A stretch of DNA of 38,706 bases from Lachnospiraceae bacterium. GTDB lineage: Bacteria > Bacillota > Clostridia > Lachnospirales > Lachnospiraceae. The stretch lies in the NCBI GenBank assembly GCA_015057365.1, contig SVEN01000025.1, positions 1 through 38,706 on the forward strand, given 5' to 3'. Both the position numbers and the translations under genes were made by a program. The notes under the pieces were generated by a model. The model did not search any database and was not told the DNA's origin. It was given only the letters and a program-made list of their open reading frames with translations. Shown here in pieces: positions 9,843-17,909 of this stretch (positions are counted from its first letter, which is position 1; every line of letters starts with the position of its first letter).

Positions 9843-10277
9843 ATGTATTTAGAGCAGTTATCGGTTTTTATGGAAAATAAAGTCAGCCGTTTAAATGAGG
9901 TATTACTTCAGTTAAAAACGAGCAAAGTAAATGTGTTATCTTTAAGTCTCGCGGATACCAGCGAATTCGGAGTGCTTCGTTTGATTGTAGATAATCCGGA
10001 GGAAGGCCGTAAGGTATTAAAAGAAAACGGATTTTCCTCAAGGCTTACCAAAGTGCTTGCAATCAAGCTTCCGAACGAAGTAGGTACCCTGCAGGGGGTA
10101 CTTGAAGTTCTGGGCAATGCCGGTATGAACGTAGAGTATATGTATGTACTTGCCAATGCGAAGGAATTTTCCGGTATGATTATTAAAACCGGGAATCCGG
10201 AGGAAGCCGCAAAGGTTTTGAAAGATGCGGGGATTGAATTTGTAAAAGCAGAGGAAGTAGGTAAAATTGGAGCGTAA
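9843..10277 (+). CDS. Tandem ACT-domain protein
   Basis: A 144-aa protein made almost wholly of two ACT-type beta-alpha-beta-beta-alpha-beta folds (about 1-68 and 70-140). The second begins with KLPNEVGTLQGVLEVLGNAG, the usual ACT ligand-binding turn. ACT domains bind amino acids. In this operon the natural guess is an aromatic amino-acid sensor for the IorAB/PaaK pathway, but no catalytic or DNA-binding domain is attached. Such stand-alone ACT genes are a known neighbour of iorAB-paaK. AAAGGAGACGCAT precedes the ATG. Its end overlaps the next gene by 11 bases. Confidence 0.85.
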   Translation: MYLEQLSVFMENKVSRLNEVLLQLKTSKVNVLSLSLADTSEFGVLRLIVDNPEEGRKVLKENGFSSRLTKVLAIKLPNEVGTLQGVLEVLGNAGMNVEYMYVLANAKEFSGMIIKTGNPEEAAKVLKDAGIEFVKAEEVGKIGA

Positions 10278-11115
10278 AATCATTGATTTTCATACGCACG
10301 CATTTCCGGATAAAATTGCCGGAAAAACAATAGAGTTGTTGTCGAACAAGGCAGGGATTCCTGCACATTCGGACGGTACTACACAAGGCTTGAAAAGGGT
10401 GCTTGGGTCAGCCGGGATTTCCCTGGGAGTTGTTTTGCCGGTGGAGACCAGAGCGGAACAGTTTGAGTCCATTACCAGGTTTGCGATGCAAATAAACGAG
10501 GCATATGAAGGATGCGGAAATATGACCGCAGACGGAGACTTGCCAAACGGGACAAGACTTTTATCCTTTGGCGGCATCCACCCGGATACACCGGATTACA
10601 AAAAGGAGTTGAAGATGCTTTCCGACTTGGGATTCCGGGGTGTAAAGATTCATCCGGATTATCAAGGGGTCTATTTTGACGATATCCGTTTTATGCGTAT
10701 TATCGAATATGCGTCGGAATTGGGACTCATTATCATTACCCATGCCGGAGTGGATATCGGGATTCCGGAGCCGGTACGATGTACTCCGGAGAGAGCGCTT
10801 AAGGTGCTTCGTGAGGTAAAACCGGAGAAGCTTGTGCTGGCACACATGGGAGGCTGGCGTCTCTGGGAGGAGGTACTGGATACACTTGCGGGAGAACAGG
10901 TATATCTGGATACGGCCTATTCTATGGGACACATCGAAGAGACACTCTTTGTGAAGCTTTGTCGAACCCATGGTGTAGAGAATGTTTTGTTTGCAACGGA
11001 TTGTCCATGGGGAAATCCGAAGAGAGATTTAGAGGCCTTTATGTCCATGCCGCTGACCACGGAAGAACAGGAGTTGATGCTTCACAGGAATGCGGAACGG
11101 TTATTGGGGCTGTAG
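10267..11115 (+). CDS. Amidohydrolase-family (TIM-barrel) metal-dependent hydrolase or decarboxylase
   Basis: A 282-aa protein of the Amidohydro_2 group (ACMSD-like). His9 and His11 (DFHTH) are the first metal ligands. VKIHPDYQG, IITHAGVDIG, LAHMGGW and VLFATDCPWG supply the later His ligands and the catalytic Asp. The start is a TTG at 10267 within the last codons of the ACT gene, so translation is probably coupled by the 11-base overlap. The next in-frame ATG would remove the metal-binding start. The substrate is unknown. Being last in the iorAB-paaK operon suggests an aromatic or acyl intermediate, which is inference only. Confidence 0.82.
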   Translation: MERKIIDFHTHAFPDKIAGKTIELLSNKAGIPAHSDGTTQGLKRVLGSAGISLGVVLPVETRAEQFESITRFAMQINEAYEGCGNMTADGDLPNGTRLLSFGGIHPDTPDYKKELKMLSDLGFRGVKIHPDYQGVYFDDIRFMRIIEYASELGLIIITHAGVDIGIPEPVRCTPERALKVLREVKPEKLVLAHMGGWRLWEEVLDTLAGEQVYLDTAYSMGHIEETLFVKLCRTHGVENVLFATDCPWGNPKRDLEAFMSMPLTTEEQELMLHRNAERLLGL

Positions 11116-11170
11116 AAAGAGTGACATTCGTGTCCGATTAATTAAAATGAAAAATATCTGTCCTTAGGGG

Positions 11171-11199
11171 TTGACAAATCCTGACAGGACAGATATAAT
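11171..11199 (+). promoter_or_regulatory. Consensus sigma-A promoter of the symporter gene
   Basis: TTGACA, 17 bp, TATAAT: a perfect match to the vegetative consensus. The transcript would start near 11206 and include the nested repeat at 11220-11257. The strength suggests tight control or high expression of the transporter independent of the upstream operon. Confidence 0.9.
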
Positions 11200-11219
11200 T
11201 ATGTCAAGATACTTTATTG

Positions 11220-11257
11220 CTTTAAAGCGCAACGCTATGAAGCGCAACGCTTTAAAG
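11220..11257 (+). promoter_or_regulatory. Nested direct and inverted repeat in the symporter 5' leader
   Basis: CTTTAAAGCG (11220-11229) is matched by its complement CGCTTTAAAG (11248-11257). Between and overlapping them the 12-mer AAGCGCAACGCT occurs twice in direct orientation (11225-11236 and 11240-11251), and each copy is itself a small hairpin (AGCG-CAA-CGCT). It lies just downstream of the promoter start point, so it could be an operator or an RNA switch. Confidence 0.6.
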
Positions 11258-11303
11258 TGAAATTTGAGCAGTTAAAAAAAGAACTAAAAGAAGGAGAACG
11301 GTT

Positions 11304-12854
11304 ATGTTAGTAAAGATTATTCTGTTGATTGTCTTTTTCGGGACCATGATCGGAGTAGGTTTATATTCCAGACGTCATGCCACCGATGTAAACGGCTTTG
11401 TACTGGGCGGCAGAGGAGTAGGCCCTTGGCTTACGGCTTTTGCCTACGGTACCTCTTACTTTTCCGCCGTGGTATTTGTCGGTTATGCGGGACAGTTCGG
11501 TTGGAAGTACGGTATGTCAGCCACTTGGATCGGTATCGGCAATGCGTTAATCGGTTCCTTACTGGCATGGGTGATTTTAGGTCGTCGTACCCGTATTATG
11601 AGTAAGCACTTTTCATCGAAGACGATGCCGGATTTCTTCGGTAAGAGATATGACAGTGAAAAGCTTCGGATTGCGGCATCTGTGATTTCCTTTATCTTTT
11701 TGATCCCGTATACCGCATCCGTGTACAACGGTTTGTCCAGACTCTTCGGAATGGCTTTTGATATTCCGTATGCTGCCTGTGTCATCGGTATGGCGGTGTT
11801 GACCGGCGTATATGTTATTCTTGGTGGATACATGGCAACGGCAATTAATGATTTTATTCAGGGTATTATTATGTTATTCGGTATCGTTGCGGTTATCGTT
11901 GCGGTACTTTCCGGACAGGGTGGATTCTACGAAGCAGTAAAGAGCCTGGCAGAGTTTGAGAGTGATGTAGCAGTTACGGCGGGACAGAAGGGTGCGTTTA
12001 CTTCCTTCCTGGGTCCGGATCCGTTGAATCTGTTTGGAGTAGTCGTGCTTACGTCTCTCGGAACCTGGGGTCTGCCGCAGATGGTACATAAGTTTTATGC
12101 AATTAAGGACGAGAAGTCTGTTCGTACGGGTACGATTATTTCCACTCTGTTTGCAATCGTGATTTCCTGCGGATGTTATTTCTTGGGCGGTTTCGGCCGT
12201 TTGTTTGACGGACCGGAAATCTACAACGAAAGTGGTGCGATTATATATGATGCCATTGTTCCGACTATGTTATCAAAGCTTCATGATGTCTTGATCGGTA
12301 TCGTTATTGTTTTGGTTCTTTCGGCATCCATGTCCACACTTTCTTCTCTTGTTATGACGTCCAGTTCCACGTTGACGTTGGACGTAATTAAGGCCAGCAT
12401 TGCAAAGAAGATGAATGAAAAGAAGCAGCTTCTCTGGATGCGACTGTTAATTGTATTTTTTATTGTGATTTCTGTTGTAATTGCACTGGATCCGCCTGCA
12501 TTTATCGCACAGCTCATGGGTATTTCCTGGGGAGCCTTGGCCGGTGCGTTCCTGGCACCGTTTTTATACGGATTATACTGGAAGGGTGTTACCAAAGCGT
12601 CCGTATGGGCAAGCTTTGCGGCAGGCGTGGGTATTACTGTGGCAAATATGTTTTTTAAGTTCATCGCATCTCCGATTAATGCAGGTGCAATTGCCATGGT
12701 GGCCGGTTTAGTTATTGTACCGATAGTGAGTCTGCTTACACCGAAGATGAAGAAGGAATTCGTGGACGAATGCTTCTCTTGCTACAACAAAAAGGTTGTG
12801 GTAGAGAATAAGGTGGCACTTCCGAAGGAAGAAAATGAGGAAGGAAAGCAGTAA
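11304..12854 (+). CDS. Sodium:solute symporter (SSS family)
   Basis: Integral membrane transporter of the SSS family (516 aa, about 13 hydrophobic spans). These carriers import amino acids, carboxylates, sugars or vitamins with Na+. Family features: RHATDVNGFVLGGRGVGPW near residue 24-42, a conserved GTSYFSAVVFVGYAG stretch (about 49-63) and the SMSTLSSLVMTSSSTLTLD segment (about 344-362). AAGGAGAACGGTT precedes the ATG. It follows the iorAB-paaK operon but has its own promoter. Transport of an aryl-acid or aromatic precursor is an inference from position; proline or another solute is possible. Confidence 0.88.
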   Translation: MLVKIILLIVFFGTMIGVGLYSRRHATDVNGFVLGGRGVGPWLTAFAYGTSYFSAVVFVGYAGQFGWKYGMSATWIGIGNALIGSLLAWVILGRRTRIMSKHFSSKTMPDFFGKRYDSEKLRIAASVISFIFLIPYTASVYNGLSRLFGMAFDIPYAACVIGMAVLTGVYVILGGYMATAINDFIQGIIMLFGIVAVIVAVLSGQGGFYEAVKSLAEFESDVAVTAGQKGAFTSFLGPDPLNLFGVVVLTSLGTWGLPQMVHKFYAIKDEKSVRTGTIISTLFAIVISCGCYFLGGFGRLFDGPEIYNESGAIIYDAIVPTMLSKLHDVLIGIVIVLVLSASMSTLSSLVMTSSSTLTLDVIKASIAKKMNEKKQLLWMRLLIVFFIVISVVIALDPPAFIAQLMGISWGALAGAFLAPFLYGLYWKGVTKASVWASFAAGVGITVANMFFKFIASPINAGAIAMVAGLVIVPIVSLLTPKMKKEFVDECFSCYNKKVVVENKVALPKEENEEGKQ

Positions 12855-12869
12855 AACAGTCGATTTTGG

Positions 12870-12898
12870 TTGCAATACGTCTGAAAAAGAGGTAAACT
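12870..12898 (+). promoter_or_regulatory. Promoter of the amidase gene
   Basis: TTGCAA (12870-12875), 17 bp, TAAACT (12893-12898), about 55 bases before the amidase start. Confidence 0.55.
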
Positions 12899-12953
12899 GA
12901 TAGCGGGGATAGTTTAGAGAAAGGTACCGGTATCGGTTACAGAGGCGTGCGCA

Positions 12954-13931
12954 ATGAGTTCAAATAACAGAAGAATGAATACAAACGTAATAAGTAAGAT
13001 TATAAATTCGGGAAAGAGAGCAGTCGCAGGGGTGCTCTCTTTCGTCATGGAAAAATGGAATTCGTTACATCGGGAAACGAAAAAGGTATTCGGAATATCA
13101 CTGGCGACAGGTCTTGTTTTGCTGGTTGCGGTGATTGTACTTGCGGTTCGTTTAGGTAATGTGACGAAGGAGCTGGATTCCGTACAGACTATGTCAACAA
13201 ATCTGCAGCAGGAGCTTGACCGTGTCACGAACGAGATGGAGAATGCCTTGCAAAAGAGCCCTGTTACGGAGGCGATAAAGCCGACGAGTGTGCCTACGAT
13301 GGTTGCCACCGTGACACCGATGCCGACGGCGACTCCGGAGCCGGACAAGTATGTGGTATGTATCGATGCCGGACACGGAGACTGGGACGGGGGAGCGGTA
13401 AAGACCGTAAACGGAGTAGAGGTACGTGTGGAAAAAGACGATAATCTTCGAATGGCCATGCTGCTTCGGGAGGCCCTAAAGGCGTACGATATCGAGGTGG
13501 TAATGACCCGGGATACGGATGTATATCTGGGACTTTCGGAGCGTGCGCAGATTGCAAATGCGGCCGGTGCGGATGTGCTGATTTCCCTGCATCGCAATGC
13601 CTACGCCGGAACGGCTGAGGTACAGGGAGTGGAGTATTGGATTCATAACAGCAGACCTGCGGATGCGGAGAGTTTGGCTCAAAAAATATCCGCCGAGGTG
13701 GTAAAGGTGGGCGGTATGGTGAACCGGGGCGTAAAATACGGAACCATTGCCAGTTCGAAAGAAAATTACGCCATTAATCGTGAAGCAAATATGGCCAGTA
13801 TGATTATTGAACTTGGATTTATATCTAGTGAAGCCGATAATGCAGCGTTGGATGAGTACGGAGAAGACTATGCCAAAGGAATGGCAAAGGCAGTCTACGA
13901 ATGGCTGGAAGAGCAGGTACAAACCCAATAA
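12954..13931 (+). CDS. Membrane-anchored N-acetylmuramoyl-L-alanine amidase (Amidase_3)
   Basis: Zn-dependent peptidoglycan amidase that cleaves the bond between MurNAc and L-Ala. Residues 46-66 form one transmembrane helix, followed by a short coiled segment (67-100) and a Thr/Pro linker (102-131). The catalytic domain is at 132-325: His141 (DAGHG), Glu160, His213 (SLHRNA) and the catalytic Glu286 (IELGFIS) are all present. The N-terminus has no cleavable signal, so it should sit on the outer face, tethered by the helix. AGAGG precedes the ATG. It is adjacent to a serine hydrolase and a lipoprotein with the same linker style, an envelope cluster. Confidence 0.93.
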   Translation: MSSNNRRMNTNVISKIINSGKRAVAGVLSFVMEKWNSLHRETKKVFGISLATGLVLLVAVIVLAVRLGNVTKELDSVQTMSTNLQQELDRVTNEMENALQKSPVTEAIKPTSVPTMVATVTPMPTATPEPDKYVVCIDAGHGDWDGGAVKTVNGVEVRVEKDDNLRMAMLLREALKAYDIEVVMTRDTDVYLGLSERAQIANAAGADVLISLHRNAYAGTAEVQGVEYWIHNSRPADAESLAQKISAEVVKVGGMVNRGVKYGTIASSKENYAINREANMASMIIELGFISSEADNAALDEYGEDYAKGMAKAVYEWLEEQVQTQ

Positions 13932-13934
13932 AGG

Positions 13935-13963
13935 TTGAAAAAAAGGGGTGCTTGTGTTAAAAT
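13935..13963 (+). promoter_or_regulatory. Promoter of the serine hydrolase gene
   Basis: TTGAAA, 17 bp, TAAAAT with a TG extension (TGTTAAAAT). It starts 3 bases after the amidase stop, so the serine hydrolase can be transcribed separately. Confidence 0.6.
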
Positions 13964-14003
13964 GTAAATAAGTTGCATGGAAAATTTTTACAAAGGAGAA
14001 GGC

Positions 14004-15203
14004 ATGAAGAAGACACCGATATTACTGGTTGTAATATATTTAATGATCAGTTGTATGGTGGCGGTGGGATATAATCGTATTGAAAAACAAGAAGATGCTG
14101 CGGTGCAGGCATGGAATCCGAACGGTTTTGAGACGGACCCGATGCAAACAGCAAAAAATGACTCGGAGGCTATGCAGACGGGAGAAGAGGATAAACCGGA
14201 CCGGTCTTCAGAGAACAATAAACCGGAGGAAGATACAGAGGAAGGTCAGCTTGTATTGATGTCGGGGGTGACTCCGGGGGTATCGTTTACGCCGACGCCG
14301 ACAGAGCCGCCTGCGTTGACCGGTGAGCCTACAACTACGCCGGAGACCGAGGATTCCGATGACGGAAGAGTGGAGGTAACCTATAACGGTAAGGTAATCG
14401 GCTACATAAATACCGATTACCGGATGGAGGAAGAGACTCTAAAGACGATTGTAAAGATGGTTCGTAAGGAGCCTTATGTCAGTTCCTTTGTTTTGTATGA
14501 TATCAATTCCGAGGCTATGATTTGTTACAATGAAGAACGGTATTACCCGGTAGCAAGTACGGTAAAAGCACCGTTTGTTATGTCCTGTCTTTGGCAGATA
14601 GAAGAGGGGACCCATTCCTTAGAAGATACGATGGAATATACAAAGGAGTATTCGGTCAGAGGCGACGGAGTGATTAAAAAGGAAGATATCGGCACGGTAT
14701 TTACCGTAAAGGAATTGATGGAGCATGCGATACTGATCAGTGATGATATCGGGTATCTGATGTTACAGGGAAAGTTCGGATATAAGAATTACAATCAATT
14801 TCTGAGAGAGTCCGGAAATAAGGTGACGATTGACGGAGAGAGCATAAAGTGGGGACAAACCTCTGCGATGGATTCTTTAAGGAATTGGAAAGAAGTCTAC
14901 CGTTATATCAATTCGGACAGCGAAAATGCCGCGTTTTTTGCGGAGCTTATAAAGAATACCAATAAAAGCTTTGTAAGAAATGTGTTGGGAGATGAGTATG
15001 TAGTCTATAATAAAATGGGGTGGGTTTACGGACAATGTTGTCACGACCATGCCATTGTGATGGATGAACAGCCGTATTTGATGGTGATTATGACGATGGG
15101 AAATGCCCGCACGGAAAATCAGAAATTCATGGAGGAGTTAGCCGTTATACTGAACGGTGTACACGAAGAAATGGTAAGTGGAAAAGAACCGGTGGTCGAA
15201 TAA
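14004..15203 (+). CDS. Secreted class A beta-lactamase-like serine hydrolase
   Basis: A 399-aa protein with an N-terminal hydrophobic anchor (5-22), a charged then Thr/Pro-rich linker (25-120) and a penicillin-recognising fold (about 130-390). Catalytic Ser185 and Lys188 are in STVK. SDD (246-248) takes the place of the SDN motif and KMG (337-339) that of KTG, so the third motif is degenerate. That pattern is common in beta-lactamase-like proteins that are not true resistance enzymes. Start: ATG at 14004 after AAAGGAGAAGGC; a GTG/TTG-type start at 13977 lies upstream of this Shine-Dalgarno. Likely peptidoglycan-related given the neighbouring amidase. Antibiotic hydrolysis is not implied. Confidence 0.8.
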   Translation: MKKTPILLVVIYLMISCMVAVGYNRIEKQEDAAVQAWNPNGFETDPMQTAKNDSEAMQTGEEDKPDRSSENNKPEEDTEEGQLVLMSGVTPGVSFTPTPTEPPALTGEPTTTPETEDSDDGRVEVTYNGKVIGYINTDYRMEEETLKTIVKMVRKEPYVSSFVLYDINSEAMICYNEERYYPVASTVKAPFVMSCLWQIEEGTHSLEDTMEYTKEYSVRGDGVIKKEDIGTVFTVKELMEHAILISDDIGYLMLQGKFGYKNYNQFLRESGNKVTIDGESIKWGQTSAMDSLRNWKEVYRYINSDSENAAFFAELIKNTNKSFVRNVLGDEYVVYNKMGWVYGQCCHDHAIVMDEQPYLMVIMTMGNARTENQKFMEELAVILNGVHEEMVSGKEPVVE

Positions 15204-15243
15204 GAAACACGGTTGCTTGCGGAGTATGAAAGGAAACAAAACG

Positions 15244-15966
15244 ATGAAAAACGTTCGTAAATTATTTTGTGTAGCAATAATATTAATGTTAAGCTTGGTT
15301 GGGTGTCAGAAGGGGAACACAGAGGGAATCGACACAGAGTCGAAAGTGACGGAGGTGCCTGAAGTGACGGCGACCTCTGAACCGACGGCAACTCCGGAAC
15401 CGACGGCAACCCCGGAACCGACGGCAACCCCGGAACCGACAGTAACTCCGGAACCGGAAAGAGTATACAAAAATGAAACGGAGAAAAGACTGTTTACCTT
15501 GTTTTGCAATCCGGAATTTAATGAGTGGTATGAGTATGCAGAGGGAGCGATGGAGGTTGGTAAAGCGACTATAACGGAAGAACGATTGAAGCTTGACAGA
15601 ACATATGTCGTGGATGAACTGAAAGAGCAATATACATATGACAGTTTGGGAAGACGCTGTGTTATCAATTGGACATATGTAGATTGTATCGAAGTTGATG
15701 TGATAGAGGATGTTATTTTCAGTGATGAGAATCCATGGGAGACTACAGTAGTGAACGGCCGAGGAGATGCATTACTGTTTGAAACGGAGAAGCACTATTT
15801 CACGGTTGGAAAGTCTATGTGGCCTACAAGTTCTCTCAAACTTCTTTCTATCTGTGTATATGACAAGGAGACGGAAGAAAAGGTGAGCGAATATTTGATG
15901 TCATCGGTGAATAAGGATGGCGGACGTGTATATTTATCCGATCTTGAGGCGATGATTGCCGAGTAG
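15244..15966 (+). CDS. Lipoprotein of unknown function with TPEPTA repeat linker
   Basis: A 240-aa predicted lipoprotein: signal peptide 1-20 with lipobox LVGC (Cys21), a linker of TPEPTA repeats (about 38-75), then a globular alpha/beta region (76-240) that I do not recognise. The ATG at 15244 follows GAAAGGA; two in-frame starts upstream lack a site. It lies 40 bases after the serine hydrolase and probably shares its transcript. The likely location is the outer face of the membrane. Confidence 0.75.
   Translation: MKNVRKLFCVAIILMLSLVGCQKGNTEGIDTESKVTEVPEVTATSEPTATPEPTATPEPTATPEPTVTPEPERVYKNETEKRLFTLFCNPEFNEWYEYAEGAMEVGKATITEERLKLDRTYVVDELKEQYTYDSLGRRCVINWTYVDCIEVDVIEDVIFSDENPWETTVVNGRGDALLFETEKHYFTVGKSMWPTSSLKLLSICVYDKETEEKVSEYLMSSVNKDGGRVYLSDLEAMIAE
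15382..15453 (+). repeat. Four tandem 18-bp units encoding the TPEPTA linker
   Basis: Units at 15382, 15400, 15418 and 15436 share CCGACGGCAAC(C/T)CCGGAA with few changes; the fourth differs most. Near identity at the DNA level means the linker length can change by slippage or recombination. It also creates open frames on the other strand that are not genes. Confidence 0.9.
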
Positions 15967-15996
15967 CTAAGAAAAGTAAATAATTCAGAAAAAGCA

Positions 15997-16053
15997 AAGC
16001 TCTGTTCGTTTATGGGACGGTTCCGAAAGAACGCCGGTAAATGAACAGAGCTT
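15997..16053. terminator. Long hairpin between envelope genes and ABC-F gene
   Basis: AAGCTCTGTTCGTTTA (15997-16012) pairs over 16 bp with TAAATGAACAGAGCTT (16038-16053), including one G-U pair, around a 25-nt loop. No T-run follows on the plus strand, so it is either an atypical terminator for the lipoprotein transcript or an mRNA-stabilising structure. Confidence 0.55.
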
Positions 16054-16148
16054 GTTTGACGAAAAGGATTGTTTTATGAATGTATCGGTTATCTGATACA
16101 AGAAAACGACGGATTTTTGGAAAAATCAAAAGTTTCGGGAAAATCTGC

Positions 16149-16176
16149 TTGCTTTTTTTTACAGATACGGTACAAT
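16149..16176 (+). promoter_or_regulatory. Promoter of the ABC-F gene
   Basis: TTGCTT (16149-16154), 16 bp, TACAAT (16171-16176), about 50 bases before the start codon. Confidence 0.55.
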
Positions 16177-16224
16177 ATAGAATAGGAAATTATGTGAAGA
16201 GGTATCAGAAAGGATATAAGAACC

Positions 16225-17874
16225 ATGATTCAAGCAAGTAATGTAACCTTAAGATTGGGAAAAAGAGCGTTATTCGAGGACGTAAATATTAAGTTTACCG
16301 AGGGAAACTGTTACGGCTTAATCGGTGCAAACGGTGCCGGTAAGTCTACCTTTTTAAAGATTTTGACCGGACAGCTGGAGCCGTCCAAGGGTGAGGTTAT
16401 CATCACGCCGGGCCAGCGTTTGTCTTTCTTGCAGCAGGACCACTTTAAGTATGATGCTTATCCGGTACTGGATACTGTTATTATGGGTAACCAGCGTTTG
16501 TACGACATTATGAAGGAAAAGGATGCCATCTATGCCAAGGAAGATTTTACCGAGGAAGACGGTATTAAGGCCAGTGAGTTAGAGGCGGAGTTTGCCACCT
16601 TAAACGGTTGGGAAGCGGAGTCCGATGCGGCTACGTTGTTGAACGGTCTCGGTATCGAAACCGATCTTCATTACAAGATGATGAGTGAACTTAAGGGCAG
16701 TGAAAAGGTGAAGGTGCTCCTTGCGCAGGCGTTGTTCGGTAACCCGGATATTTTGCTTCTGGACGAGCCGACCAACCACTTAGACTTAGAAGCAATTCGT
16801 TGGCTGGAGGAGTTCCTGATTAACTTTGACAACACGGTAATCGTGGTTTCCCACGACCGTTACTTCTTAAATAAGGTTTGTACCCATATTGCGGATATCG
16901 ATTATGCAAAGATTCAGCTCTATGCAGGTAACTATGACTTCTGGTATGAGTCCTCTCAGCTTATGATTAAGCAGATGAAGGAAGCAAATAAGAAGAAGGA
17001 AGAGAAGATTAAGGAGTTACAGGAGTTTATTCAGAGATTCTCCGCAAACGCTTCCAAGTCCAAGCAGGCTACGTCCCGTAAGCGTGCGCTGGAAAAGATT
17101 GAGTTGGATGAAATCCGCCCGTCTTCCAGAAAATATCCGTATATCGACTTCAGACCGAGCCGTGAAATCGGTAATGAAGTTCTTACGGTTACGAATTTAA
17201 CCAAGACCATCGACGGCGTAAAGGTACTGGATAACATTTCCTTTATCGTAGGCCGTGAGGATAAGATTGCGTTAGTAGGTGCAAATACTCTTGCGATTAC
17301 TACCTTGTATAAGATTTTGACCGGCGAGATGGAACCCGATTCCGGTAGTTATAAGTGGGGTATTACCACCAGCCAGGCCTATTTCCCGAAGGATAATACA
17401 AAGGATTTTGCATCCGATTTGTCCATCGTAGACTGGCTCATGCCGTATTCTCCGGAAAAGGATGTGACGTATGTCCGCGGTTTCATGGGACGTATGCTCT
17501 TTGCCGGCGAAGAAGGTGTAAAGAAGGTTAATGTGTTGTCCGGTGGTGAGCGTGTGCGCGTTATGCTTTCCAAGATGATGCTTATGGCAACCAATGTGCT
17601 GTTAATGGATGAGCCGACCAACCACTTGGACATGGAGTCCATTACGGCGTTAAATAACGGTTTGATTAAGTATCCGGGTGTCATCCTGTTTACTTCTCAG
17701 GACCATCAGTTTATTCAGACCATTGCAAATCGTATCATTGAGATTCTTCCGAACGGTGGCATGATTGATAAGGTATCTACCTACGATGAGTACCTTGACA
17801 GTGATGAGATGGCTCGTAAGCGTCAGGCACTTTCCGTAAAGGTAGAGGAAGAGGTTTTGACCGAGGAAGAGTAA
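16225..17874 (+). CDS. ykpA: ABC-F family ATPase (YkpA/YbiT subfamily)
   Basis: Soluble protein with two ABC domains and no membrane segments (549 aa). ABC-F proteins act on the ribosome. Domain 1 has Walker A GANGAGKST (34-42) and LLLDEPTNHLD (177-187), but its signature is ELKGSEK rather than LSGG. The inter-domain linker is the Lys/Glu-rich helix around 250-300. Domain 2 has a canonical LSGGE and LLMDEPTNHLD, but its Walker A reads GANTLAITT (352-360), with the catalytic Lys replaced by Ile358. From memory, the YkpA/YbiT group carries the same substitution, so this is probably a subfamily trait. Start: ATG after AGAAAGGATATAAGAACC. Confidence 0.9.
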   Translation: MIQASNVTLRLGKRALFEDVNIKFTEGNCYGLIGANGAGKSTFLKILTGQLEPSKGEVIITPGQRLSFLQQDHFKYDAYPVLDTVIMGNQRLYDIMKEKDAIYAKEDFTEEDGIKASELEAEFATLNGWEAESDAATLLNGLGIETDLHYKMMSELKGSEKVKVLLAQALFGNPDILLLDEPTNHLDLEAIRWLEEFLINFDNTVIVVSHDRYFLNKVCTHIADIDYAKIQLYAGNYDFWYESSQLMIKQMKEANKKKEEKIKELQEFIQRFSANASKSKQATSRKRALEKIELDEIRPSSRKYPYIDFRPSREIGNEVLTVTNLTKTIDGVKVLDNISFIVGREDKIALVGANTLAITTLYKILTGEMEPDSGSYKWGITTSQAYFPKDNTKDFASDLSIVDWLMPYSPEKDVTYVRGFMGRMLFAGEEGVKKVNVLSGGERVRVMLSKMMLMATNVLLMDEPTNHLDMESITALNNGLIKYPGVILFTSQDHQFIQTIANRIIEILPNGGMIDKVSTYDEYLDSDEMARKRQALSVKVEEEVLTEEE

Positions 17875-17909
17875 GTTTTTTCTGTTGCGAACAGAGAACG
17901 GAGGGTATT

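Noticed and set aside
14004-15203. Functional antibiotic-resistance beta-lactamase
   Set aside because: The third motif is KMG rather than KTG, the SDN motif is SDD, and the neighbours are cell-wall genes; a resistance role is not supported by sequence.
15382-15453. CRISPR-like short repeat array
   Set aside because: The units are contiguous without spacers and in frame with a protein linker.
16225-17874. ABC-F gene as a damaged or pseudogenised ATPase because of the altered second Walker A
   Set aside because: The frame is intact and the same substitution is, as far as I recall, typical of the YkpA/YbiT subfamily.
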